This document shows, one piece after another, positions 36,651 to 44,818 of a stretch of 64,000 nt of DNA. The stretch is from Streptomyces sp. S.PB5 (GTDB taxonomy: Bacteria; Actinomycetota; Actinomycetes; Streptomycetales; Streptomycetaceae): NCBI RefSeq assembly GCF_030403745.1, contig NZ_JAQMWP010000001.1, forward strand, positions 744,001 to 808,000. The letters are read 5' to 3'. The translations under genes and the position numbers were made by a program. Every line of letters starts with the position of its first letter. Within the stretch, counting starts at the first letter, position 1. The notes under the pieces are model-generated. The model was given only the letters and a program-made list of their open reading frames with translations, had not been told where the DNA came from and did no database searches.

Positions 36651-37589
36651 GTGCTTGATCCGCAGGGTTTGTACGCATGGGAGCCGAAGGGCCTGGCTGT
36701 CGTCGACATGGCGCTCGCCCAGGAATCGGCCGGACTTGTCATGCTCTACCACTTCGACGGATACATCGACGCGGGCGAGACCGGCGACCAGATCGTCGAC
36801 CGGCTGCTCGACACGTTGCCCCACCAGGTCGTCGCCCGGTTCGACCACGACCGGCTCGTGGACTACCGCGCCCGCCGCCCGCTGCTGACCTTCAAGCGCG
36901 ACCGCTGGACGGACTACGAGGAGCCCACCATCGACGTGCGCCTCGTCCAGGACACCACCGGAGCGCCCTTCCTGCTGCTCTCCGGACCCGAGCCGGACGT
37001 GGAGTGGGAGCGCTTCGCCGCGGCCGTCCAGCAGATCGTGGAGCGGCTCGGCGTCCGCCTCTCGGTGAACTTCCACGGCATCCCGATGGGCGTCCCGCAC
37101 ACGCGCCCCGTCGGCCTCACCCCGCACGGCAACCGCAACGACCTCGTCCCGGGCCACCGCAGCCCCTTCGACGAGGCGCAGGTCCCCGGCAGCGCCGAGG
37201 CGCTCGTCGAGTACCGCCTCATGGAGGCCGGCCACGACGTCCTGGGCGTCGCCGCGCACGTGCCGCACTACATCGCCCGCTCCCCGTACCCGGACGCGGC
37301 GCTGACCGTCCTGGAGGCCATCACCGCGGGCACCGGACTGGTCCTGCCGGGCATCGCGCACTCGCTGCGCACGGACGCCCACCGCACCCAGACCGAGATC
37401 GACCGCCAGATCCAGGAGGGCGACGAGGACCTGGTCGCGCTCGTCCAGGGCCTTGAGCACCAGTACGACGCGGCCGCGGGCGCCGAGACCCGGGGCAACA
37501 TGCTGGCCGAACCGGTGGACATTCCGTCGGCGGACGAGATCGGGCGGGAGTTCGAGAAGTTCCTGGCGGAACGGGAGGGCGAGGGCTGA
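36651..37589 (+). CDS. PAC2-family protein (proteasome assembly chaperone-like)
   Basis: A 312-residue actinobacterial PAC2 protein. The core alternates strands and helices with segments such as [60 protein letters not shown] and [23 protein letters not shown]. Eukaryotic PAC2 helps assemble the proteasome; the bacterial role is not known, though actinomycetes possess proteasomes. The start is GTG 36651 with AGGAGGAG 8-15 nt upstream. It is 75 bp ahead of coaE. Confidence 0.85.
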   Translation: MLDPQGLYAWEPKGLAVVDMALAQESAGLVMLYHFDGYIDAGETGDQIVDRLLDTLPHQVVARFDHDRLVDYRARRPLLTFKRDRWTDYEEPTIDVRLVQDTTGAPFLLLSGPEPDVEWERFAAAVQQIVERLGVRLSVNFHGIPMGVPHTRPVGLTPHGNRNDLVPGHRSPFDEAQVPGSAEALVEYRLMEAGHDVLGVAAHVPHYIARSPYPDAALTVLEAITAGTGLVLPGIAHSLRTDAHRTQTEIDRQIQEGDEDLVALVQGLEHQYDAAAGAETRGNMLAEPVDIPSADEIGREFEKFLAEREGEG

Positions 37590-37651
37590 CGGCCCCCGCC
37601 CGGCCGCGACGGCCGAGGCCCTCCGCCGGGTGCGCCGTCAGTGGTGGGGCC

Positions 37652-37657
37652 TAAGCT
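37652..37657 (+). promoter_or_regulatory. -10 element of leaderless coaE promoter
   Basis: TAAGCT ends 7 nt before ATG 37665, and no Shine-Dalgarno sequence lies between them. Confidence 0.45.
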
Positions 37658-37664
37658 TTCGGTC

Positions 37665-38288
37665 ATGCTGAAGGTGGGCCTGACCGGCGGGATCGGCGCC
37701 GGCAAGAGCGAGGTGTCGCGGCTGCTCGTCGAGCACGGGGCCGTGCTGATCGACGCGGACCGTATCGCGCGCGAGGTCGTCGAGCCCGGCACGCCGGGGC
37801 TGGCGGCGGTGGTCGACGCCTTCGGCCGGGAGGTGCTCGCCGCCGACGGCAGCCTGGACCGGCCGAAACTCGGCTCGATCGTCTTCGCCGACCCCGACAG
37901 GCTGGCCGTGCTGAACTCGATCGTGCACCCCCTGGTCGGCGCCCGCTCCCGCGAGCTGGAGTCGGCCGCCGCCTCCGACGCGGTGGTGATCCACGACGTC
38001 CCGCTCCTCGCCGAGAACGCCCTCGCACCGCTGTACGACCTCGTGGTCGTCGTCGACGCGAGCCCCGAGACCCAGCTCGACCGCCTGGTGCGGCTGCGCG
38101 GCATGACCGAGGAGGACGCACGCGCGCGCATGGCCGCCCAGGCGACCCGCGAGAAGCGCCTGGAGATCGCGGACGTCGTCATCGACAACGACGTACCGCT
38201 GGAGGAGCTGCGGCGACGCGTGGCGGAGGTGTGGGGCGAACTCGTACGAAGAGCCCGCGCGGCCGGTGATTCGTCCCAGGCGCAGTGA
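37665..38288 (+). CDS. coaE: dephospho-CoA kinase
   Basis: A 207-residue kinase for the last step of coenzyme A synthesis, phosphorylating the ribose 3'-OH of dephospho-CoA. P-loop [14 protein letters not shown] (residues 8-21), the [13 protein letters not shown] substrate segment, HPLVG, and [10 protein letters not shown] are all in place, as is the lid-like [17 protein letters not shown]. Length fits single-domain CoaE; the C-terminal GrpB-like domain found in mycobacterial CoaE is absent. Confidence 0.95.
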   Translation: MLKVGLTGGIGAGKSEVSRLLVEHGAVLIDADRIAREVVEPGTPGLAAVVDAFGREVLAADGSLDRPKLGSIVFADPDRLAVLNSIVHPLVGARSRELESAAASDAVVIHDVPLLAENALAPLYDLVVVVDASPETQLDRLVRLRGMTEEDARARMAAQATREKRLEIADVVIDNDVPLEELRRRVAEVWGELVRRARAAGDSSQAQ

Positions 38289-38373
38289 TTCGTCCCAGGC
38301 GTCCCAGGACCGGTCAGGAATAGCGGTCCCCGGTCCGGGCGTTGAACCCTTGCAGTGAGGGAAGGACTCAGCC

Positions 38374-38754
38374 GTGCCCGAGACCAGCGGATCGACCGGA
38401 CGTACTCCGGAGACGCATGTCATCGACTTCCGTGCCGCCGAGCAGTTGCTCGCCGCACGGGATCCGCGGGGCGCGGTGAAGCTGCTCGACCAGGTCATCG
38501 CCGCGCACCCCGAGAACACCGCCGCCCGCCTGCTGCGCGCGCGTGCCTTCTTCGCGGCCGCGCAACTGCGGCCCGCCGAGCTGGAGTTCACCATCGTCCT
38601 GGAGCGCGAGCCGGACAACGCGTTCGCGCACTTCGCGCTCGCCCGCACCTACGAGCGGCAGTCGCGCCCCGACCAGGCCAAGCGCCACTTCCGGCTGGCG
38701 GCCGCGCTGGACCCGAACCCGCAGTATCTGAAGGCGGCCCGGTTCGAGTCCTGA
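38374..38754 (+). CDS. tetratricopeptide repeat protein
   Basis: A 126-residue protein built from about three TPR units after a 20-residue leader (AEQLLAARDPRGAVKLLDQVIAAHPENTAARLLRARA, then FFAAAQLRPAELEFTIVLEREPDNAFAHFALARTYERQ and RPDQAKRHFRLAAALDPNPQY). TPRs mediate protein-protein contacts; the partner is unknown. GTG 38374 follows GGAAGG. It lies 85 bp after coaE on the same strand and may share its message. Confidence 0.85.
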   Translation: MPETSGSTGRTPETHVIDFRAAEQLLAARDPRGAVKLLDQVIAAHPENTAARLLRARAFFAAAQLRPAELEFTIVLEREPDNAFAHFALARTYERQSRPDQAKRHFRLAAALDPNPQYLKAARFES

Positions 38755-38781
38755 GCACCGGCCGACGGCTGCCCCGGCCGG

Positions 38782-39042
38782 CTATCGGCTCTCCGGCGGG
38801 CGGTACGGCGGGATGTCCGGGCCCGGCTGGTAGTGCGGGCCCTGGCGGATGTGCCGGAGGATCAGCGCCAGATCCACGGTGATCACCAGCCAGAGCACTC
38901 CGCAGGCGACGGCCCAGCCGGGGCGTCCCGCGAGTGCGAAGGCGGCCGTCCCGAAGACCGCCCAGACCAGCCCCCACACGCTCAGCCAGAAGCGCGCCCG
39001 CAGTGCACTGCGCGCGGTCGCCGGCTCACTGCCCGTACGCAT
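38782..39042 (-). CDS. DUF6343 family small membrane protein
   Basis: An 86-residue protein with two membrane helices (FWLSVWGLVWAVFGTAAFALAG and WAVACGVLWLVITVDLALIL) and a Pro/Tyr-rich cytoplasmic tail GPHYQPGPDIPPYRPP. I associate it with the Streptomyces DUF6343 family from memory; function is unknown. ATG 39042 is used, with AGGAG 11 nt upstream; GTG 39054 adds four residues but leaves only a 2-nt spacing. Confidence 0.7.
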   Translation of the reverse strand: MRTGSEPATARSALRARFWLSVWGLVWAVFGTAAFALAGRPGWAVACGVLWLVITVDLALILRHIRQGPHYQPGPDIPPYRPPESR

Positions 39043-39118
39043 CGGGATCACCACTCCTCACTGGAAACGTACTCTTCGGTGCGACGTGCACCAAAGGCTC
39101 CGACCAGGGGAGGGTCAT

Positions 39119-40030
39119 GTGATTCCGGACGCCGACGAGCTGGCCGAGGTCCTGCTGGACCTTGCGGTACCGCACGAGGACATCGACGAGCTGATCGCCC
39201 TGCGGCGGGCACTGACCGCAGACGCCGGGGCGATGCGGCTCCTTGAGGAGTGCGCCGGGGAACTCGTGCGCGACATGGGGCAGATCGTCGACTACGGCGA
39301 CGGGCTCCAGCTGCGCGAGCGGGTCACCGAGGCGCCCGCGGGGCTGGGCGGCCACTTCGCCACGTACGTCTTCGTCGCGGCGCTTCCGCACACGCGCGCG
39401 TACCACCGCGCACGCGGCGTCCCCGCCGATGTCTCCCGGCGCACCCTCACCGACCTCGGACGGCACATGGCCCTGCACCGCCGACGGCACGGCAGGGGCG
39501 GGGTGCAGTCGCCGCAGTGGCTCGTGCTGCATTTCCGCGGGGAGCTGTACCAGCTGGGGCGGCTTCAGTTCCAGCGGGCGCAACTCTGGCGGCGCGCGGC
39601 GCTGACGCTCGGGACCGCCGGTTTCGACGGGACGGCGGGCACGCCCTGTCTGGACATCCACATCCCCGAGTTCCTCGGCCCGCTGACCCCGGCGGCCTGC
39701 GACCGTTCCCTGGCGCTGGCGCGGGAGTTCTTCGCCCTGCACCATCCCGAGGAGCCCTACCGGGCGGCGATGTGCCACTCCTGGCTGCTCGACCCGCAGT
39801 TGAAGAAGCACCTCCCCGCCGACTCCAACATCGTCCGCTTCCAGGAGCGGTTCCGGATCGCCCGCCGGGACTCCGAGCCGGCCGACAGGGAGCCGGTCCA
39901 GTTCGTGTTCGGGGACCCGGAACTGCCGGTGGCGGGGCTGCCCCGGCGTACGACGCTGGAGCGCGCGATCGGGGATCATCTGCGGGCCGGAGGGCACTGG
40001 TACATCGGGCGCGGATGGCTGCCGCTGTAG
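39119..40030 (+). CDS. acyltransferase domain-containing protein (GNAT-like)
   Basis: A 303-residue protein of a Streptomyces family usually labelled acyltransferase domain-containing. It begins IPDADELAEVLLDLAVPHEDIDELIALR and has conserved blocks TYVFVAALPHTRAYHRARGVPADVSRRTLTDLGRH, LHFRGELYQLGRLQFQRA, LDIHIPEFLGPLTPAACDRSLALAREFFALHHPEEPYRAAMCHSWLLDP and LPADSNIVRFQERF. The reaction is not known. GTG 39119 follows GGGGAGGG at 39107-39114; an overlapping ATG at 39117 is immediately followed by TGA and is not a start. Confidence 0.7.
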   Translation: MIPDADELAEVLLDLAVPHEDIDELIALRRALTADAGAMRLLEECAGELVRDMGQIVDYGDGLQLRERVTEAPAGLGGHFATYVFVAALPHTRAYHRARGVPADVSRRTLTDLGRHMALHRRRHGRGGVQSPQWLVLHFRGELYQLGRLQFQRAQLWRRAALTLGTAGFDGTAGTPCLDIHIPEFLGPLTPAACDRSLALAREFFALHHPEEPYRAAMCHSWLLDPQLKKHLPADSNIVRFQERFRIARRDSEPADREPVQFVFGDPELPVAGLPRRTTLERAIGDHLRAGGHWYIGRGWLPL

Positions 40031-40104
40031 CTCGTACGGGTGAAGACGTTCGATGGGGGAACGGCCGTGCGGGGGCGGTCCGTTGGACGGGCATGGAGCT
40101 GAAA

Positions 40105-40785
40105 ATGCGTGAGGGGTACGAGGGGACCGGGCCCGGGGCGATCACTCCCGACGGTTGTGCGGTGGAGCTGTACGCGCGGCTGCCGGTGAGGGAGGAGCCC
40201 GACATCGTCGTGGCGGCCGTACCGGCGGGGGCGCACATCCTGGAGCTGGGCTGCGGGGTGGGGCGGGTGACGCACCCGCTGCTGGACCGGGGGTTCACGG
40301 TGACGGCGGTGGACGAGTCCCCGCAGATGCTGGAGCGGGTCCGCGGGGCGCGCACGATATGCGGACCCATCGAAGGCCTCGACCTCGGCGAGAGGTTCGA
40401 CGTGGTGATGCTCGCGTCGTTCCTGGTGCACGCCGGTGACGTCGAGGTGCGGCGGGGGCTGCTGCGGAGCTGCGTCCGGCATGTCGCGGAGGGCGGCTGT
40501 GTGCTGATCCAGCGGGAGGGCGCGGACTACCACTCGAACCTGCCGCGCGAGCGGGTCGACCCGAGCGGGTACACCGTCCGGATGGTGTCGGCGGAACCGG
40601 TCGGGGACGGGGTGAACTCGGTGCGGGCGGAGTACGAGTTCCCGGACGCGGTGTGGACCCAGACGTTTCTGGCACGGCCGTTGAGCAAGGAGCAGTTCGA
40701 GGAGGCGCTGGCGGAGGAAGGACTGCGGGTGGACAAGTATCTGACGGAGGACGGGACATGGGCGCGGGCGGTGCCCGCGGGCTGA
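40105..40785 (+). CDS. class I SAM-dependent methyltransferase
   Basis: A 226-residue Rossmann methyltransferase. Motif I is HILELGCGVGRVTHPLLDRG, followed by the acidic VTAVDESPQMLERV, then FDVVMLASFLVHAGD. The closing strand region WTQTFLARPLSKEQFEEALAEEGL is typical of small-molecule methyltransferases. The substrate is unknown. ATG 40105 is preferred since GGAG sits 6 nt upstream; an in-frame ATG at 40093 adds four residues. No biosynthetic partner is adjacent. Confidence 0.85.
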   Translation: MREGYEGTGPGAITPDGCAVELYARLPVREEPDIVVAAVPAGAHILELGCGVGRVTHPLLDRGFTVTAVDESPQMLERVRGARTICGPIEGLDLGERFDVVMLASFLVHAGDVEVRRGLLRSCVRHVAEGGCVLIQREGADYHSNLPRERVDPSGYTVRMVSAEPVGDGVNSVRAEYEFPDAVWTQTFLARPLSKEQFEEALAEEGLRVDKYLTEDGTWARAVPAG

Positions 40786-40934
40786 GGGCGCGGGCGGGGG
40801 CGCGGGCCGTGGCCGTCGGGACCGGCTCTGCGGTACGGGTTCCGGATTCGGTCGCCGGGCGGCGATGAGTTTTCGCGTGGGGGTCGGTCTACCTCTGTGA
40901 CAGCACAACGGACCGCTTTTCACAGGAGACCCCG

Positions 40935-41399
40935 ATGTCCGAGACCACCGTCCCCGTCACCACCGCCTCGTCCGCCCGGTCCCGCACCGTCGTCGCCGAG
41001 TCCGCGACCCCTCGCGGCCGCCGTGCCCGGATCGCCCTGCGCACCCTGCAGGTTGTGCTCGCCCTGTTCTACGCGATCGCCAGCGCGCTGCCCAAGCTCA
41101 TCGCGCACCCTTCGGCCTCCGAGGGCTTCGCCGAGATGGGCTGGGGCAACGCGGGGATGTACACCATCGGAGTGCTCGAACTGGCCGGTGCCGTGGCCCT
41201 GTTGATCCCGGTGCTGCAGTCGGTGGCCGCGACAGCGCTGAGCGCGCTGATGGTGGGCGCGTTCGTCGTCCAGCTCTCCTACTTCGACGGGGAGAACGCG
41301 GCGACCCCGCTGATCCTGATCGTGCCGCTGGCCCTCATCGCCTGGGCGAGGCGGGACCAGAACGCGCGACTGCTGGGACTGGTACGACGACGCGCCTGA
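40935..41399 (+). CDS. DoxX-family membrane protein
   Basis: A 154-residue protein with a basic cytoplasmic N-terminal tail and four membrane helices (IALRTLQVVLALFYAIASALPKL, AGMYTIGVLELAGAVALLIPVL, VAATALSALMVGAFVVQL and TPLILIVPLALIAWA), matching the DoxX/DoxD-like fold. Members are linked to quinone or thiol redox processes, though most are uncharacterised. ATG 40935 has ACAGGAG 10 nt upstream. A hairpin follows the gene. Confidence 0.82.
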   Translation: MSETTVPVTTASSARSRTVVAESATPRGRRARIALRTLQVVLALFYAIASALPKLIAHPSASEGFAEMGWGNAGMYTIGVLELAGAVALLIPVLQSVAATALSALMVGAFVVQLSYFDGENAATPLILIVPLALIAWARRDQNARLLGLVRRRA

Positions 41400-41413
41400 C
41401 CGGCGCCGCGGCA

Positions 41414-41433
41414 CGACCCTTCGGCAAGGGTCG
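41414..41433 (+). terminator. hairpin terminator after the doxX gene
   Basis: CGACCCTT and AAGGGTCG pair perfectly around a CGGC loop, 14 bp after the stop. The rest of the 213-bp gap to the S4 gene holds a degenerate direct repeat (around 41545-41610) of the form TATGAGGG..GCGGTGTG. Confidence 0.6.
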
Positions 41434-41612
41434 GCAGCGACACCGGCATCGACGCACAGGGCGGTGGCGTCCGGAGGGCCTGAGGGCCGGCTCCGGACGC
41501 CGTCGCCGTGTGCGTGCGGTGGGGGTGTCGGCCTCGGGGCGCGCTATGAGGGCGCGGTGTGCGGGGGGCGTGGTATGAGGGGTGCGGTGTGTGCGGGCGC
41601 GGCCTTACGGGA

Positions 41613-42206
41613 TCAGCGCCCTCCGGGGCGGCCGCCCAACCCCCGCAGGCGTTCGATGTCGCGCCGGTCCCGCTTGGTCGGGCGGCCGGTGCCGCGGTCG
41701 CGGATGCCGGCCGGGGCGACGTTCTCGCGGGGCGGGGGCGGAGGGCTGTTGTCGACGTAGCACTGGGTGGCCACCGGGGCGCCGACCCGCTTGCGGATGA
41801 GGCGCTTGACGATGACGATGCGCTCCCGGCCCTCGTGGACCAGGCGGACCTCGTCGCCGACGTGGAGGGAGTGGGCCGGCTTGACCCGCTCGCCGTTCAC
41901 GCGGACGTGTCCGCCCTTGCAGGCGGTGGCTCCGACGGAGCGGGTCTTGACCAGACGCACGGACCAGATCCAGCTGTCGACGCGGACGGACCCGCCGTGC
42001 TGGGGACCCGCGGCCTCGGCGGCGGCCACCGCGGCGGCGACCTTCGGGTCCACGGCCGGGTCGAAGTCGCCCTTGCCGGGCGTGCGCGTCTCGGGGGAGG
42101 CCTCGGCATCGGCCGCGGGGGCTCCGGGCACCTCGGCATCCGGCCCCGCCCCCGCACGGGTGCCGGTCAGGTCGTTCGCGGCGGTCTCCGCACCTTCAGC
42201 AGCCAT
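41613..42206 (-). CDS. S4-domain RNA-binding protein (Hsp15-like)
   Basis: A 197-residue protein. Residues about 78-140 are an S4 domain (RVDSWIWSVRLVKTRSVGATACKGGHVRVNGERVKPAHSLHVGDEVRL), as in Hsp15, which rescues stalled 50S subunits carrying peptidyl-tRNA. The Ala/Glu/Pro-rich N-terminal 75 residues and the basic C-terminus with PTKRDRRDIERL are actinobacterial additions. ATG 42206 is the start. Alternative role: a general RNA-binding ribosome-associated factor. Confidence 0.85.
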   Translation of the reverse strand: MAAEGAETAANDLTGTRAGAGPDAEVPGAPAADAEASPETRTPGKGDFDPAVDPKVAAAVAAAEAAGPQHGGSVRVDSWIWSVRLVKTRSVGATACKGGHVRVNGERVKPAHSLHVGDEVRLVHEGRERIVIVKRLIRKRVGAPVATQCYVDNSPPPPPRENVAPAGIRDRGTGRPTKRDRRDIERLRGLGGRPGGR

Positions 42207-42295
42207 GCCCCGACCTTAGTCCTTCTCCCGCATCCGGCCCGACGGGATTTCCATGCCGCCCGGGGCGGTCTGGACCCGGGCCGCGGGTGCGGTCG

Positions 42296-42301
42296 TACGG
42301 T
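42296..42301 (+). promoter_or_regulatory. -10 element of leaderless uracil-DNA glycosylase promoter
   Basis: TACGGT ends exactly 6 nt before GTG 42308, the same spacing as for pyk and the prolyl aminopeptidase. Confidence 0.5.
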
Positions 42302-42307
42302 GGTGGC

Positions 42308-42985
42308 GTGGACCCGCTCGACGACCTCGACCAGCGCATCGCCGGCTGCCGGGCCTGTCCCCGCCTGGTCGACTGGCGCGAGGAGGTGGCCCGTACCAGA
42401 CGGGCCGCGTTCGCCGACCAGACGTACTGGGGCCGCCCGGTGCCGGGCTTCGGACCGTCCGACGCCCGGATGCTGATCGTCGGCCTCGCCCCCGCCGCGC
42501 ACGGGGGCAACCGGACAGGACGGATGTTCACCGGCGACCGTTCCGGGGACGTGCTGTACCAGGCGCTGTACGACGTCGGGCTCGCCTCGCAGCCCACGTC
42601 CGTCGGCATCGGTGACGGCCTGGAACTGTACGGCGTACGCGTCACCTCGCCCGTGCACTGCGCCCCGCCCGCGAACAAGCCCACACCGGGGGAGCGGGAC
42701 ACCTGCAGGCCCTGGCTCGTCCAGGAGCTGACGTTGCTGCGGCCGACGCTGCGGTCCGTGGTGGTGCTCGGCGCCTTCGGCTGGCAGGCCACGCTGCCCG
42801 CGCTCGCGGAGGCGGGGTGGCGGGTGCCGCGGCCGCGGCCCGTCTTCGGGCACGGGGCGCGGGTGGCGCTGGACGGGATCGGCCTCTTCGGGTGCTTCCA
42901 CGTCAGTCAGCGCAACACCTTCACCGGGCGGCTGACCCCGGAGATGCTGCGGGACGTGCTGCGGACGGCGGCCGGGACCCATTAG
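42308..42985 (+). CDS. family 5 uracil-DNA glycosylase (UdgB)
   Basis: A 225-residue UDG-superfamily enzyme that would remove uracil and other deaminated bases. Motif A is GLAPAAHGGNRTGRMFTGDRSGD, the family 5 form that lacks the polar catalytic Asp/Asn of family 1 enzymes, and motif B is HVSQRNTFTGRLT. Cysteines CRACPRL near the N-terminus and CAPPANKPTPGERDTC further on fit the four ligands of the iron-sulfur cluster. GTG 42308 is chosen because of the leaderless promoter; a TTG/ATG further upstream (42287) would place the start before the -10. Confidence 0.9.
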   Translation: MDPLDDLDQRIAGCRACPRLVDWREEVARTRRAAFADQTYWGRPVPGFGPSDARMLIVGLAPAAHGGNRTGRMFTGDRSGDVLYQALYDVGLASQPTSVGIGDGLELYGVRVTSPVHCAPPANKPTPGERDTCRPWLVQELTLLRPTLRSVVVLGAFGWQATLPALAEAGWRVPRPRPVFGHGARVALDGIGLFGCFHVSQRNTFTGRLTPEMLRDVLRTAAGTH

Positions 42986-43010
42986 GGCGACCGGGCGGCC
43001 GTAGCGGAGT

Positions 43011-43016
43011 TAGGGT
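43011..43016 (+). promoter_or_regulatory. -10 element of leaderless prolyl aminopeptidase promoter
   Basis: TAGGGT ends 6 nt before ATG 43023, and there is no ribosome binding site. Confidence 0.55.
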
Positions 43017-43022
43017 CGCCGG

Positions 43023-43985
43023 ATGCCTCTTTACCCGGACCTCGAACCGTACGACCACGGCATGCTCGACGTCGGTGACGGAAACCGCGTCTACTGGGAG
43101 ACCTGCGGGAACCCTCGGGGGAAGCCCGCGGTGGTGCTGCACGGGGGGCCGGGGTCCGGCTGCGGGCCGTACTTCCGGCGGCTGTTCGACCCGGCCGAGT
43201 ACCGGATCGTGCTGCTCGACCAGCGCGGCGCCGGGCGTTCGACGCCGCCGGCGAGCGCGTACGACACCGACATGCGCGTCAATACGATGCCGCACCTCAT
43301 CGCCGACCTGGAGCTGCTGCGGGCGCGCCTCGGGATCGAGCGATGGCTGGTGTGGGGGGTGTCGTTCGGGTCGGTGCTGGGGCTGCGGTACGCGCAGACG
43401 CATCCGGCGGCGGTCAGCGAGCTGGTGCTGACCGGGGTCGCGACCGGCTCCGATGCCGAAGTCACCTTGCTGACCAGGGGACTTGGGCAGATCTTCCCGG
43501 AGGCCTTCGAGCGGTTCCTGGCGGAGCTGCCGCCCGGGGAACGGGACGGGAACCTCGCCGCCGCCTACAACCGGCTCATCGAGTCGCCCGACCCCGAGGT
43601 GCGGGCGCGGGCGGCGCGGGCCTGGACGGACTGGGAGACGGCGTGCGTCCCCGCACCGCCACGATCCGTGCCGCGGTTCGAGGACGAGCGGTTCCGGATG
43701 GGCTTCGCCCGTACTGTCACGCACTACTTCGGCAACGGCCATTTTCTCGGTGAGGGCGACGAGGACGGTGTCGTCCTGCGGGACGCCCCGCTGCTGAAGG
43801 GCATTCCCGGGACCCTTGTGCAGGGCAGCCTCGACTTCGGCAACCTGCTCGGGATCGTGTGGCGGCTCCACCAGGCCTGGCCCGGCAGCGAGTTGGTGGT
43901 CATCGACGACGTGGGGCACAACGCGGGGGCGCCGGGCGTGGGGGAGGCGCTGGTGGCGGCGACGGACAAGTACGCGCGGGGGTGA
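43023..43985 (+). CDS. pip: prolyl aminopeptidase
   Basis: A 320-residue alpha/beta hydrolase of peptidase family S33 that removes N-terminal proline. It has the oxyanion-hole motif LHGGPGSGCG, LLDQRGAGRSTPPAS typical of Pip, the nucleophile elbow WGVSFGSVLGL with the active Ser, and C-terminal DDVGHNAG with the catalytic His. The usual GRYD around the catalytic Asp appears as VQGSLDFGN, a small deviation that still provides an Asp. The gene converges on the GntR regulator. Confidence 0.9.
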   Translation: MPLYPDLEPYDHGMLDVGDGNRVYWETCGNPRGKPAVVLHGGPGSGCGPYFRRLFDPAEYRIVLLDQRGAGRSTPPASAYDTDMRVNTMPHLIADLELLRARLGIERWLVWGVSFGSVLGLRYAQTHPAAVSELVLTGVATGSDAEVTLLTRGLGQIFPEAFERFLAELPPGERDGNLAAAYNRLIESPDPEVRARAARAWTDWETACVPAPPRSVPRFEDERFRMGFARTVTHYFGNGHFLGEGDEDGVVLRDAPLLKGIPGTLVQGSLDFGNLLGIVWRLHQAWPGSELVVIDDVGHNAGAPGVGEALVAATDKYARG

Positions 43986-43989
43986 ACGA

Positions 43990-44658
43990 CTAGGTGAGTT
44001 CCGCGTCCTCGCCGAACAGGTGCCGTACGGTCGACTCGTAGTTGGTCCGCACGTGCGCGAGGGCGTGCGCGCGGGCCCGCTCCGGGTCGCCGGAGGCGAT
44101 GGCCTCGTACAACTCGCGGTGTTCGACGAGGAGTTGGGGCCACTCCTCGTTCCGGCGGGTCATCCAGCGCAGCCGTCCCGCGACCGGTTCGAGGGCCTCT
44201 ATCAGCAGGCTGTTGCGGGCCATCGCCACGATCCTGTCGTGCAGTCGGCTGTTGACGTCCGTGATGGTCTCCGCGTCGCCGGCCTCGGTCGCGATGGCCG
44301 CCTGGTCGAGGAGCTGTTCGACCTCGGCCAGGTCCTGCGGGGTCGCGCGGGCCGCGGCGAGAGCTGCCGCGTACACCTCCAGCGCCTCGCGGAGTTCGAA
44401 GAGTTCCTTGACGTCGTTGGGGGTCAGCCGGCGTACGACGGTGCGGCGCGGCGTCTCGAAGTGGACGAAGCCCTCGGTGACCAGGGCCCGGATCGCCTCG
44501 CGGACCGGCACCCGGGAGACCCCGAAGCGCTCGGCGAGCTCCCGCTCCACCAGTCGGTCGCCCGGCCGCAGCCGGCCCGCGATGATCTCCTGTCGCAGGG
44601 TGGCCAGGACGCGCTCGCGGACGGCGCCCAGGGGTTCGATGTTCGTTGCGGAGCTCAT
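43990..44658 (-). CDS. GntR-family (FadR/FCD) transcriptional regulator
   Basis: A 222-residue repressor-type protein. Residues 10-75 form the winged helix (RLRPGDRLVERELAERFGVSRVPVREAIRALVTEGFV) and 85-210 the all-helical FCD ligand domain with Asp/His metal-site residues (LHDRIVAMARN, HRELYEAIASGD, HALAHVRTNYE). It is divergent from an NCS1 permease-racemase pair with the FCD-type palindrome TTTGGTATACCAAA in between, so it probably controls that pair and responds to a hydantoin- or purine-type metabolite. Start ATG 44658. Confidence 0.92.
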   Translation of the reverse strand: MSSATNIEPLGAVRERVLATLRQEIIAGRLRPGDRLVERELAERFGVSRVPVREAIRALVTEGFVHFETPRRTVVRRLTPNDVKELFELREALEVYAAALAAARATPQDLAEVEQLLDQAAIATEAGDAETITDVNSRLHDRIVAMARNSLLIEALEPVAGRLRWMTRRNEEWPQLLVEHRELYEAIASGDPERARAHALAHVRTNYESTVRHLFGEDAELT

Positions 44659-44750
44659 GGAGCAATCTTCGCCGACGCCGGAGGTGTTTTACGGAGCGTT
44701 AACGGACACGACATCGGCCGGAACGCTTGACGGGAGGACCATGACCGCAG

Positions 44751-44764
44751 TTTGGTATACCAAA
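44751..44764. promoter_or_regulatory. GntR operator palindrome TTTGGTATACCAAA
   Basis: A perfect 14-bp palindrome stands 55 bp before the permease start and 93 bp before the gntR start. It resembles the TTGGTATACCAA core bound by FCD-type GntR regulators such as UxuR/ExuR. A TTGACG (44727-44732) just upstream could be the -35 of the permease promoter, in which case the operator would cover the -10. Confidence 0.75.
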
Positions 44765-44818
44765 ATTGGTTGCCAGGTCGCTGTCGCCCCTCCTCCGTCC
44801 CCGTCCATGGAGGCCTCC